64,000 bases of DNA from Deinandra increscens subsp. villosa (lineage: Eukaryota; Streptophyta; Magnoliopsida; Asterales; Asteraceae): positions 58,526,429 through 58,590,428 of the forward strand of contig JBCNJP010000006.1 of the NCBI GenBank assembly GCA_039602395.1, given 5' to 3'. Position numbers and translations under genes: made by a program. The notes below the pieces were generated by a model. That model saw only the letters and a program-made list of their open reading frames with translations. It did no database searches and had not been told where the DNA came from. Positions 22,925-34,133 of the stretch are shown piece by piece (positions within the stretch are counted from its first letter, which is position 1; each line of letters begins with the position of its first letter).

Positions 22925-24564
22925 CTCTTAAACCCATATGCATCAGACCAGTGGATAATTATGTTACAAAATCCATATGAAACAATGCACTTAACAATAA
23001 ATATGACAGTAACATGAAAATTGACATTACATACTCCTTTCCTTAGTTTGACCAATACCCAAAAAAAATGAATAACAATTTCACTCTTGACCCATTTGGT
23101 AAAACTCAACAAACACACTCAACCCTTCCAGTTTTGGGAACCCATAACTCTTAAAAGTCTCCAATGAGTAGCATAAAGAGGCACATCAGGAGTCCTTAAC
23201 ATGCTAAGAAAACCCAAAAAAAAAAAAAAAACCATAAAATGAAACAAAACTTCATAAGAGCATCATTAAACTGAAATGAGACTTAGATTTCAGCCCACCA
23301 AACTGTAGCAGAATTATGCAAAGACTAAAAACCTCTGTGCACCTAAAATATTATCGGTCAATATCAGAAAATCCCAAATGATTCAAACCAACACAATGCA
23401 AGGGCGTCAAAATTAAGAAAATGGAAACATAGGCAAATAAACTAAGTTAAGAAAACCATACAGAAGCACCGATGGTACTCCAAATCAGCAACCACCATAA
23501 CTATTCACAGTTCCAGCCGATTAATGGCAGCAACCACCGAAAGTAGAAGAAACCGAGCCATGAAAACATGAAAATGTTGCCTGATAAGAAACCAAAGCCA
23601 TAAAATAGTAAAATCATGTGGCTTGTACATTAATCTATTACTTGAATCGTGGTTAATCGCAACTCCATTCAGCCTCTGATGAACTCACAAACGGTCTTCA
23701 AATCGGACCAGAAGAACACTTTTTCCAATCTGCACAAAACCAAAAAAAAAATCAAGAAGCTAAACCCACAATCGATGAACATACCTGTTTTGGTATGGTG
23801 AAGACGATCAAGAATTCAAGAAATCGACCTCACAGTGCCCTAAATCTTCACTGACCCAAACGATGGCCACACACCATCGCCGGCAGCAGCTGAAGAACCA
23901 TGGAGATTACGGCTCCATCCCAACCACAATTGCTGATATTGATGAAGGTTACTGGACCTGCGAGACAATTAATCAATTAGCATATTAGGGTTACGTATGT
24001 TGATCTAAATCGAAGATGATTTTCAGATATGAATCAATGATATGGTGATGGAGATGAATCGATGATTCCTCTTCTTCTAAAGAAAAATAAACCCTAAAAA
24101 TCGATGTAAAAAGGAGAGGTAGGCGATGAGAGAGCCAGGAATGGGATCGATGATGGAGATGAATCGATCACTCTGTGTGTGTGAAAGACGGTGGACGTCC
24201 ACAGAATGGCAATGTAGGTATGGCGATGGTGTGTTTTTGGAAGCAGGTGGAGGGGATTCGAGGTTGGAGATGAATCGACTGGTCTGTGTTTTTGGAAGCA
24301 GGTGGAAGCAGGTGGAGGGGAGAACACGCAAACGTAAAGAAAAAATAAAAAAGTACCGATGAAGTCAAGCAATAAATAGCCCTCAAACTTGATCAAAATT
24401 ACAAAAATGCCAAAACTTGCACTGTAGGTGACAACTGTAGCTCACAATTCCAATGCTTTAGGGTCTTGTAAAGCATGCATAAAAGGTAGTACACTGTGTG
24501 CTTTAGGAGGTTGTACATTATGTTTTATAAGTTGTACCATAGGTTGTAAAATGTATATATAGGG
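22183..24564. repeat. Tandem duplication, copy 1 (2,382 bp)
   Basis: It begins TAAGAGAAATGAATTTGAAG and ends with TGTATATATAGGG. The same sequence follows directly as copy 2 with an offset of 2,382, rising to 2,383 after one difference in a poly-A tract (about 23217-23232). The breakpoints share TAA. The unit holds exon-like segments at 22217-22370 and 22488 upward on the minus strand, and leader-like sequence with start-like and UTR-like segments near 23800-24330. Confidence 0.95.
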
Positions 24565-26947
24565 TAAGAGAAATGAATTTGAAGCTTAAGAGGTTAACCT
24601 AGTGTGTGTCGCTCATCTTCGTAAGACACAACAATGACCTGGTGATAAAATCCCTCAAAATCATACCATGATAGGGGCTCATATCCCAGTCTCCAGGCTA
24701 TTCTTCTATTGTTGAAACCAAAGGGAAGATTTATCAAATCACAGTCACCCTCCTGCATAAAACCCTAAGCAATTTGATAGATAGAACACGCCAAACCAAA
24801 GCCATGATTTGAGAAAGATTTAGTAGAAAATCAAATAGGAAATCGAAAGACTCATGGATGAATACTCACATTGCAATGAGCTTGTATAGGGGCTGGGAGG
24901 ATCTCGTGGTCTGTTGGACCTGGGCGGTTGCCAACAATCATATTCTTATTCAGCCCCCTCAATTTTGTAGTCATATGTTGTTTTGCCACCTATGAGTTGT
25001 TTCCGTGCATATAACATGCCCACATCATCACATACTACACTTCTTTTATGACCACATACTACACTTCTTTTAAATTCACTACCAAATTCAAACCTAACAA
25101 AACCTGAAATATGAATAAACATGAAGATAAATATAAAAAAATAAATTATACCTGCAAACACAGTAGAAGAGAGAAGCACCAAAAGACCTACAATCACAAA
25201 ATATAGGCTCATAGTCATTAGCCAATAAATAAAGCCTTAATCTTTTCAGCTCAGCATTAACTGGAGAAATAGTTGCAACTAATAGGAAAAGCATTTTCAG
25301 AGGCATCTCTTAAACCCATATGCATCAGACCAGTGGATAATTATGTTACAAAATCCATATGAAACAATGCACTTAACAATAAATATGACAGTAACATGAA
25401 AATTGACATTACATACTCCTTTCCTTAGTTTGACCAATACCCAAAAAAAATGAATAACAATTTCACTCTTGACCCATTTGGTAAAACTCAACAAACACAC
25501 TCAACCCTTCCAGTTTTGGGAACCCATAACTCTTAAAAGTCTCCAATGAGTAGCATAAAGAGGCACATCAGGAGTCCTTAACATGCTAAGAAAACCCAAA
25601 ATAAAAAAAAAAAACCATAAAATGAAACAAAACTTCATAAGAGCATCATTAAACTGAAATGAGACTTAGATTTCAGCCCACCAAACTGTAGCAGAATTAT
25701 GCAAAGACTAAAAACCTCTGTGCACCTAAAATATTATCGGTCAATATCAGAAAATCCCAAATGATTCAAACCAACACAATGCAAGGGCGTCAAAATTAAG
25801 AAAATGGAAACATAGGCAAATAAACTAAGTTAAGAAAACCATACAGAAGCACCGATGGTACTCCAAATCAGCAACCACCATAACTATTCACAGTTCCAGC
25901 CGATTAATGGCAGCAACCACCGAAAGTAGAAGAAACCGAGCCATGAAAACATGAAAATGTTGCCTGATAAGAAACCAAAGCCATAAAATAGTAAAATCAT
26001 GTGGCTTGTACATTAATCTATTACTTGAATCGTGGTTAATCGCAACTCCATTCAGCCTCTGATGAACTCACAAACGGTCTTCAAATCGGACCAGAAGAAC
26101 ACTTTTTCCAATCTGCACAAAACCAAAAAAAAAATCAAGAAGCTAAACCCACAATCGATGAACATACCTGTTTTGGTATGGTGAAGACGATCAAGAATTC
26201 AAGAAATCGACCTCACAGTGCCCTAAATCTTCACTGACCCAAACGATGGCCACACACCATCGCCGGCAGCAGCTGAAGAACCATGGAGATTACGGCTCCA
26301 TCCCAACCACAATTGCTGATATTGATGAAGGTTACTGGACCTGCGAGACAATTAATCAATTAGCATATTAGGGTTACGTATGTTGATCTAAATCGAAGAT
26401 GATTTTCAGATATGAATCAATGATATGGTGATGGAGATGAATCGATGATTCCTCTTCTTCTAAAGAAAAATAAACCCTAAAAATCGATGTAAAAAGGAGA
26501 GGTAGGCGATGAGAGAGCCAGGAATGGGATCGATGATGGAGATGAATCGATCACTCTGTGTGTGTGAAAGACGGTGGACGTCCACAGAATGGCAATGTAG
26601 GTATGGCGATGGTGTGTTTTTGGAAGCAGGTGGAGGGGATTCGAGGTTGGAGATGAATCGACTGGTCTGTGTTTTTGGAAGCAGGTGGAAGCAGGTGGAG
26701 GGGAGAACACGCAAACGTAAAGAAAAAATAAAAAAGTACCGATGAAGTCAAGCAATAAATAGCCCTCAAACTTGATCAAAATTACAAAAATGCCAAAACT
26801 TGCACTGTAGGTGACAACTGTAGCTCACAATTCCAATGCTTTAGGGTCTTGTAAAGCATGCATAAAAGGTAGTACACTGTGTGCTTTAGGAGGTTGTACA
26901 TTATGTTTTATAAGTTGTACCATAGGTTGTAAAATGTATATATAGGG
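24565..26947. repeat. Tandem duplication, copy 2 (2,383 bp)
   Basis: It is nearly base-for-base identical to 22183-24564; the only difference I saw is AAAATAAAA in place of an uninterrupted A run at about 25599. The exon-like segments return at 24599-24752 and from 24870 upward. It is followed by unique sequence from TAATATAG at 26948. Either a very recent duplication or an assembly artefact. Confidence 0.95.
24870..25306 (-). pseudogene. Duplicated 5' exons of the unrecognised minus-strand gene
   Basis: Copies of the exon-like segments of copy 1 at +2,382 (coding for the same GNRPGPTDHEILPAPIQAHC end with donor GTGAGT); the partner exon is at 24599-24752. Without the downstream exons, which exist only once (below 22183), this copy could act as an alternative first part of the gene, as a truncated transcript, or be non-functional. 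Confidence 0.4.
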
Positions 26948-27337
26948 TAATATAGATAATAGTAAAAAAGAAATTATTTCCGATAACCTTAAACAAGAAA
27001 ATTTCTTCATTTTATAACTAAAAAGAGAAACCAAATCACCTATAGTTATTTTGCATAAAAGCATTCTCTAAATAGAAATAAATATTTTATATGTTTTCAT
27101 TTGTATTTTCTTAAAACACAATCTAACCTACTGCATTAAAACTATTTTTATTTAAAGAAATATACAATCAATATAGAGAAAACGACATGTAACGATTTAA
27201 GTTCACCTTTAAAAGCCCACATGCCCTCACCACTTGTTTTCCATTTCCGCACAAATCACCAAGTAAACACACCACGTTTCTTACGCCCTAGATCTCTCCC
27301 TCTCAAAATCACCGATCGATCCTTCTCCTCCTCCGCC

Positions 27338-27673
27338 ATGGAAACCACCGTCCGCTGGCGCAACTCCGGCCGCCTCAGCCGCTGCTGGACTCGGAGAGCC
27401 GGCGACTACGACGAGCTTGTCACCGTGAGTGTTTCCGCTTCAAAAGCGCGCATTTTCTGGAGGATTTTGTTGCGAAAAGTTAAGAAAGCGAAAACGTACA
27501 GATTTGCCGATTCGACGCGATTCGGCTACGAGGCGTGTGAGTACGCTCAGAACTTTGATGACGGATTGATGTCGTGCGATTCGGATGATTTATCGAGGTC
27601 GTTTTCCGCTCGTTTTGCGGTTCCTAGTTCTGCGATCTTTCACCGGAATCGGTTGATTGACAGATCCAGATAG
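27338..27673 (+). CDS. Small uncharacterised plant protein, 111 aa
   Basis: The start at 27338 was chosen for its strong context (GCCATGG); an in-frame ATG at 27221 would add 39 residues of UTR-like composition. The protein is basic and arginine-rich at the N-terminus (METTVRWRNSGRLSRCW), then holds ARIFWRILLRKVKKAK, a YEACEYAQNFDDG segment, and ends SRSFSARFAVP...NRLIDRSR. The AQNFDDG and SRSFSARFA motifs recur, from memory, in short intronless plant proteins of unknown function. High GC and clean codon use against an AT-rich background support a real gene. No signal peptide or membrane segment is seen. The function is unknown. Confidence 0.8.
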   Translation: METTVRWRNSGRLSRCWTRRAGDYDELVTVSVSASKARIFWRILLRKVKKAKTYRFADSTRFGYEACEYAQNFDDGLMSCDSDDLSRSFSARFAVPSSAIFHRNRLIDRSR

Positions 27674-28620
27674 AGTTCATTCTTCGATCTCGATCTTCGT
27701 TTTTTTTTTTGGAAAATTAACTTTCTGTTGAAAATGTAATCGTTATAGGTCTAATCGAGTTGTGATTTTGATATTTTTAAGCGTACGAAAGATGTTGAAA
27801 TCGGTTTCGAGCTTCAATTTTCGTTGATAAGCAAGTCAGTAAGTGAGCATGCTTCAAGGCACGTTTCATGTGGATGTGTTCATGGTGTGAACACCATTAA
27901 ATTAAAAATCAAGATCATTAAAGCCTTAAAGGTGAAACCGTTATTGTCTTTTATTTATTTATTTTTTTGAAAATAATAATATTCTCAAAACCAAGAACCT
28001 CATAACTATGGTATCTGTGGGAGTTTAAATTTTAAGATTTTAGGTTTAAAATTGGATGTGAAAAAAATATAATCATCGGATTGAAGGTAAAGGTTTTCCT
28101 CTTTGATTTTTTTCTGGATTTGAAGATGAGTATACACAGATTAGAAATAAAGGTTTTCCTAAAAATAATTTGGTTTCTTCTGAATTTGAAGACGTTGTTT
28201 AAAAAATATATAAAATAATATTTTCATACATTATTTTCTTAAACTAGATGATAAAATCATGTATTTCCTTATCTAACCATAACTTAATAAAACTTTTATC
28301 AAAATGATTTCTTAACCAAATGATTATATTTTCAATTTCTATGTAAAATAAAACTTCTATCAAAGTGATTTCTTAACCTAAATATTATATTTTCAAATCC
28401 TATATAAAGAACAAAATGGTGACTTGCCCGGGCTTTGTGGTGGGTTACTCATTTTCTAAAACGTCATGGCCAAAGTCGAAAAACTCTTAAAGTGATTTAA
28501 AAGTTAACCACATATGCTTAAGCATGAAAAAATATCACATGTACATTACACATGGCGTAAAACCCATTTTATAAAAGCCGTGACCAAAGTCAAACTCTAA
28601 AAGTGGTCTAAAAGTTGATC
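27674..28620. other. 3' region of the small gene and intergenic AT-rich DNA
   Basis: Likely 3' UTR to about 27850, then no gene. A weakly repeated motif (AAAGGTTTTCCT, about 28088 and 28150) is visible. Confidence 0.4.
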
Positions 28621-28624
28621 ATCT

Positions 28625-28885
28625 GTACATAACACGTGGCCTAACACGTGACCACGTGTCACAAAAACATTGGCCTAGATATGACATGTGTCTTAAATGT
28701 GACCACGTGTCACCATACGTGTGGCCTAGATATGACACGTGACCACGTGTCGTCATACGTGGCCTAACACATTACCACGTGTCGTAAAAAAATATTGGCC
28801 TAGATATGACTCGTGACCTAACACGTGTCACCACATGACATAACACGTGGCCATGTGTCACAAAACCATTGACCCTAGATATGAA
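28625..28885. repeat. Short degenerate repeats packed with CACGTG (G-box) sites
   Basis: About nine CACGTG or ACGTG cores lie in 260 bp, mostly in the setting GACCACGTGTC or AACACGTGGCC, interleaved with GGCCTAGATATGAC repeated at about 28673, 28726 and 28797. G-boxes are binding sites of bZIP and bHLH factors. Because they sit in a tandem repeat, they may be a by-product of repeat amplification and not a promoter. Confidence 0.75.
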
Positions 28886-29092
28886 TAGTGACTTTTGTGT
28901 CACATCTCCCGGTTATTATTGTAATTTCTTTTATATATAATTTAAGTATATAGTATTATAATTATATATATTTTAATAAAATAAAAGTGTGCTAAACTCT
29001 GTTGCGCGCAATAGTAAGATTCGAAGAGGGGTGTCAGGATTTTACAATGATGCGTCAGGTTTTAATGAATTTTCACTCAAAATATACTGTGG

Positions 29093-29840
29093 GAGTTTAA
29101 TAATATTCTGAAAACGATTTATGACTTGGAGCAATTGGGCTTTGATTTGAAAGATAGAATTATTATAGAAAATGGAGGTTGGAGATGGGTTGGTGAGTTG
29201 GGATCCGAATTTTCTGTCCAAAACCTGAAAAGATCGTTCGTTGAATTCTCTGGGCCACGAACAGTGGCGGCATTCCAATGGTGCAAAAGTGTCCCGACGA
29301 AAGTTAATATTCTAGCTTGGAGAGCGTTACTTGATCGCCTCCCAACGAAGGATAATCTCTCTCGCCGGAACATCCTAATCCCGTCGGATGTGTGTATTTT
29401 TTGTGACAGCGGAGTTGAGTCAACTACCCATCTTTTTTCTGGATGCTCGTTCACCGATATGATTTGGACTTTGGTGGCGCAGTGGTGCCGGTTACCTCCG
29501 ATTTTCGCATTTTCTGTTCTGGATTTTTTGGAAGTTTTCAAAGGCATCCACAAACTGTCTTGGAAACACAAAGCCGTGGAAATCATCTTCCTTTTGGCTT
29601 GTTGGTGCATTTGGAGGGAAAGGAATAATGTTTTGTTTAATCAAAAGCGGCCGTCGAGACAACGGGTGTTAATGGAAATCAAGACTTGGAGTTTTTTATG
29701 GTATTCTAACCGTTGTAATATCCGACCCCTTTCGTGGTCGGATTGGTTTTCTTTCCCGTTGTAATGTTGTTTTTTGCCGGCCTTAGCGTCTTGCTTAGGG
29801 TTTGGCCGTTTTTAATGCATTCGCCGTTCCAAAAAAAAAA
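29093..29840 (+). pseudogene. 5'-truncated LINE insertion with poly(A) and target duplication
   Basis: The plus-strand frame at about 29126-29764 codes the C-terminal zf-RVT part of LINE ORF2 (WRWVGELGSEFSVQNL, then VPTKVNILAWRALLDRLPT, CIFCDSGVESTTHLFSGC, and a W-rich tail). A 3' UTR and an A tract end at 29840. The 14-bp AAAATATACTGTGG stands at 29079-29092 and again at 29838-29851. The element is truncated upstream of the reverse transcriptase, as is usual for target-primed reverse transcription. The frame is intact, which suggests a fairly recent event, but it has no enzyme domains. Confidence 0.92.
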
Positions 29841-30047
29841 ATATACTGTGGTTTTTATTTATAAAGCTTTCCTTATCTATAATTTTCTTTTTAAAAAAGG
29901 TGTAATTTATTATTTACCCTTGCTCGGGACGTTAGCTCTTTCGGTCCAAAAATATCGAAGTACTTTTTCTTTGTTTTTTTTGTTAGTTGTCATTTTTTTA
30001 TTTCAACCGAAATATTAAGAAACACATAAAACACGACTCAAGTCACC

Positions 30048-30602
30048 TTATTGGGAAGACGGACAATAAGTTGCGCCGCTAACTCTTTCTGAATTGCAAA
30101 ACCTAGACAATAATGTTTCCCACCATGACTTTTTGGATGTGACTGAGCGTTTCCACTGCTTCGGAAGCGAGGTAGCCGAAGGTATCAAATGTGAAGAAAC
30201 AAACACATGTTGATTTTCGAAGTACACTTTATCGTGTTTGTTCACATTCTCAGCAGTTGTTTTAGAGGCCGTCTGCCCAGCCCTGAACGTTTCAAGTCTC
30301 AGCCCAACCAGGGGAGATACCTCAGTAAGGTCCACACAAGTATGCTTTCTCCTCTGCCACAAAAAAAAAAAAAAAAAGAATATCAGCGAACCTGAGTGTT
30401 GAGCGCCCATCCAGAGGATCATACAAAAAATTGAGGGAGGCTTCCTTTTTAGCCGAAATCCCTGCCCTCCTGAATATGTCAAACAGAACATCCCGCACAA
30501 CGTCATGCCGGTACTTAAACCCGGGGAACTCTTTACAGTGGACAACATGCTCCTCAAACGAATCCAAACACGTCTTGTTACATACAGATCACTTCTCACC
30601 AA
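30048..30602 (-). pseudogene. Transposon-derived ORF fragment (RT-associated type), broken
   Basis: A minus-strand frame reads EEHVVHCKEFPGFKYRHD then VRDVLFDIFRRAGISAKKEA, then SLNFLYDPLDGRSTLR and, after a poly-T/A interruption at about 30361-30379 and a frame change, HTCVDLTEVSPLVGL. This sequence type is spread through plant genomes as a retrotransposon-derived repeat. The A19 tract in the middle and the frame changes show that it is a relic. No function is inferred. Confidence 0.55.
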
Positions 30603-30649
30603 CGGAAAACATAGGGATAATTACTAAACCATCGAAGTATATATAGTAT

Positions 30650-31395
30650 TTTATTTCTTTAATTGTTTTTAACACTAACGATTTATTTTTTTTTAACTAA
30701 TTTGGTCTCTGACGGTTTAAACCTTGTAGATCAAAATGGTTAAAGAAATAAAAAGTCAAAAATTGATATGTTAAAATTTTAGTTTTGTACAGAAATATTA
30801 AATGATTCAGATCATATCATAGATGTCAAAATATTAATTTACATTTTCTTTTTAAATAAAATTGGAAGTATTTGTCTCAACCTGCTTAGGAAGCCACTAT
30901 ATACTTGTGACTTGTAGATGACGTCTTCTTGTTGTTACTTGTTAGATTCTCATATTTCTTAGATTTTTAACGTTTTCTTTTTTACAATATCATGTAATGT
31001 ACTAGTTATTTACATTAGATATATTTTATCATTAGAAATTGGTAATCATTTACACCAAGACATCATGTATTTGTGAATATAGTCGGTGGCTCTATGCCTC
31101 TATTCAGTGAACCCACATGTTAATCTAGTTCCGATTTCCGAACTTTCAACCACTGATTTAGTTTAGAGTAATATTTAAATACATTGAGAGACAAATTTTT
31201 AACAAATCTCGGTTGAGATTTGCATTATATTGTCAATTGAGTCTCTAGGTCTAGCAGAGTTAAAATTTTCTTTTAAACACCAAGAGAATATTAGTCATTT
31301 TACTCATTAGAGGCTAAAACGTGATCTTTTATTATTTTAAATATTAATTTTAAAGAAAAAGCATTTTAGCTTCTGTGTTTTGTGTTTTAGGTCAT
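30650..31395. other. No gene seen; AT-rich
   Basis: No coding segment or clear repeat on either strand. Confidence 0.4.
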
Positions 31396-31399
31396 TAGA

Positions 31400-31975
31400 G
31401 CATTTACGTTGTGTTCCCCGAGTTTACCTAAAGAGGGAAGGAAGAGAAATGAAATGAAAGGAAAAGAAGAGAAATGAAAAGAAAGAGAGTGATTACTTTC
31501 CTTCCAAATCCTCCCAAATCGAAAGGAAAGGAAAACAATAGAAAATGACTTAACTTTCCCTCTCATTCCTCTCCTTTCTCTCCTTAACATTGTGTTCCTG
31601 AGTTTACTTAACGAGGGAAAGGAAAGGAAAGAAAAAAAAATTTGTGTTCCCGAGTTTCATTTAAGGAGAGAAAGGGAGGGAGGGGGGGGGGGGAAGTTAG
31701 TTCATTTTATACTGTTTTTCTTTCCTTCCGATTTGGAAGGAAAAAAATCAATCCCCTTCTCTTTCTTTCTCTTCTTTTCATTTCTCTTCCTTTCCTCTCC
31801 TTTCTCTTCCTTTCCCTCGTTAAGTAAACTCGGGAACACAACGTTATGAAACTCGGGTACACAACTTTTTTTAGTTTCTTTCTCTTTCCATCCTTAAGTG
31901 AAACTCAATAAGACGAATTTTTTTACACTTCTTCCATTTTCTTTCCTTTCTCCTTAAGTAAACTCGGGAACACAG
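31400..31975. mobile_element. Nested MITEs with GTGTTCCCGAGTTTACTTAA ends
   Basis: Left-type ends (GTTGTGTTCC..GAGTTTA) occur at about 31404, 31590 and 31642; right-type, reversed ends (TAAACTCGGGAACACA) at about 31823, 31850 and 31955. The interior is purine-rich on one side and pyrimidine-rich on the other (GGAAAGGAAAGG against CCTTTCCTTTCC). This reads as one element with one or two related copies inserted inside it. A G12 tract lies at about 31681-31693. Non-coding. Confidence 0.65.
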
Positions 31976-32689
31976 TGTTAGAGCCCACTCCCTAACCTAA
32001 AATCATGTGTGTAAAGTCCCCAAAATTTAGGGTGTGGTTTTAAGTGATTTTGAGTAGATGAGAGAAAAAAAGTTATTGTTCATCCCTATATTTGGGAAAA
32101 GAACTGATTATTTTCTAAAATTTGAGGTTTTGTTGTGATTGAAAGAAAGAGAAAAAGTAATAATAAGGGTATAAAAGTATTATTTGATTGTGGTTGTGAG
32201 TGAAAGAAAAAGAAAAAATAATGATTAAAATATAAATTATAGGGATGTGGATGGGAACGAGCTATCAATGTTCTTACATTTTAACTTATTTCGTGTTATT
32301 TTATCATTATTTTTGTATATTAGATAAATTTGTTATTATTTTATCATTGTATTTTACATATTAAAATACTAACGGTGTTATTTCACAGTTTTGACTTTCG
32401 AATCATTTTAGATATACATCATGATGTTAATGAAAACATAATAACTAGCAAAAAGACACAATGACGCATCAGAAAACACGAGAAAAAAATGTATTTTTTT
32501 AATTTTTATATATAAGAGCATTCACAACTCATTCTCTACCCTAGTGTACTATTTAGAAAGTCCAACTCTTTTTTTGTGACTCTTTTTTTTGTATCTATAC
32601 AGATGACCGATCTCTAAATTTAATGGATTTTTTAATATAGAGTTGCAAATGAAGAGAGACCAAGAAATTATTGAAGATTTAATCCAGTG

Positions 32690-33062
32690 CGCGCCATAAG
32701 CTAGCTTATCAGCTAGCTTATAAGCTAGCTTTTTGACGTTACCAAACGAGGCTTTTTTAATAAGCTAGCTTTTTTTTAAAAGCCCCGTTTGGTAACGTCA
32801 AAAAGCTAGCTTATAAGCTAGCTTTTGAAAAGCTAGTTGGAGTAGCTTTTCAACTAGCTTTTATAATATTTTCAATTTTACCCTTCCGTAACTTATAAAT
32901 AAATATCTTTATTTACATTTATGACATGTACTTTTATGTCATTTTATTTTTTTAAGCTAGTTTATCAGCTAGTTTTTACCAAACGTTATTTTTTATCAGG
33001 TAGCTTATAATTTATCAGCTAGCAGCTAGCTTTTCAGCTAGTGCGCCAAACACAGCCTTAAT
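32690..33062. mobile_element. MITE of the AGCTAGCTTATAAGCTAGC family, copy 1
   Basis: The ends read GTGCGCGCCATAAGCTAGC and, at the right, GCTAGTGCGCCAAACACAGC, inverted. Inside are an inner hairpin (AAGCTAGCTTTTTGACGTTACC and its mirror around 32770), CAATTTTACCCTTCCGTAA and AACGTTATTTTTTATCAG. The same order of segments recurs at 59813-60166. Non-coding. The sequence to 33617 shows no gene but is rich in AACCGG words. Confidence 0.75.
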
Positions 33063-33617
33063 AGCTAATTTATTTCCGGGCATATTTACTGATTACATCC
33101 TTTACATGTGATTAATATTATAAACATGGAATAAAATATTTTTTTAACCTTTCAGTTTTTATTTGGAATTTTGTTTTATGTTATATTTTATTTCATATTT
33201 TTATATTACAATCTCGGGTATTTACCTGGGTCATTGGCTAGTTACAGTAGTATATATACTAACTTAGAGGGGCATTGGGAGACTAAAATAAATAATAAGA
33301 ATGATAAAAGAAGTATATACCGGCTATAAAGCCGTTACAAACCGCTATAAAAAGTTCAGCTCATTCCAACATTCCAAACCGGTTCTAGGACCAGTTTTTA
33401 GGATCTGTGAAAACTAGTTCTGATCCGTTCCTGGCGTCAAAAGGCAAAACTGGTTTATTACCGGTTCCGCAAAAAAAGGGTTCTAAAGACGGTTTGAGTT
33501 CCAGAACCGATTTTTTTGTGCACCTCCCCAACACACGATTTAAACTAGCCGTAAAAACTGAAAAGTAAGAATACTAGCTGCGCAAACTAGCTGCAAAGTA
33601 ATTGCGAGACCGACGGA

Positions 33618-33622
33618 GGTGT
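33618..33622. repeat. Copia target-site duplication, left (GGTGT)
   Basis: GGTGT directly before the TG of the left LTR; the same five bases follow the right LTR at 39433-39437. Confidence 0.92.
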
Positions 33623-34121
33623 TGTGAAGTTTTGAGAGATCGATAGGTAGAAGATTGAACAACAAACGAACAAACAATCTAACCAAGAACAGAAATACAA
33701 ATCTCTCAAATAAACTGAGAGTATCACGAGTCAAACTTTAAGATCATCACTATGATGATCTAAGAACAACAATTACAAGGAAAAAACACAGAAAGAAGAT
33801 GAAATCCCAGTGAGAATTGGGGATTTCAACAATCCGACTATGAGAATGACAAAGAGAGAACAAGTGACGGTGAAGATTTCGACTGAACACTCTAACCCTA
33901 AATCTCTCTTTAACACCCCTTATATACTCGCAGCTGCAACCGGATGGATTCATTATCCGGGTCTTGTGTCCACAACGAATTGTACCCGAGCTTGAATCCA
34001 GCCCAATATCAGCTACAGCCCAACCTCCTTGTGAGAAGCCCAACAACCTAAAATAAACAAAACATATATGTAACAATTTGCAAAATGAATTATAAAAAAT
34101 ATTCTAAACATATTTTTAACA
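33623..34121 (-). repeat. Copia 3' LTR (element is on the minus strand), 499 bp
   Basis: It begins TGTGAAGTTTTGAG and ends TTTTTAACA (TG...CA in plus reading). It matches 38934-39432 position for position at an offset of 5,311; the only difference I saw is GCAACCGGATGG here against GCAACCGAATGG there. Confidence 0.95.
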
Positions 34122-34131
34122 CGCCCCCTTA
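34122..34131 (-). promoter_or_regulatory. Copia polypurine tract
   Basis: On the minus strand AAGGGGGCG lies immediately upstream of the 3' LTR, the expected site for plus-strand DNA priming. Confidence 0.8.
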
Positions 34132-34133
34132 AT

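Noticed and set aside
24077..24396. Overlapping frames on both strands with PPASTCF and LLPKT words
   Set aside because: Short GGTGGAAGCAGG repeats make these frames; they lie in leader-like sequence and all frames look equally good, so no coding call.
33750..34076. A 108-codon frame present in both LTRs
   Set aside because: It lies within the Copia LTR, opposite to no known protein, and is explained by LTR duplication.
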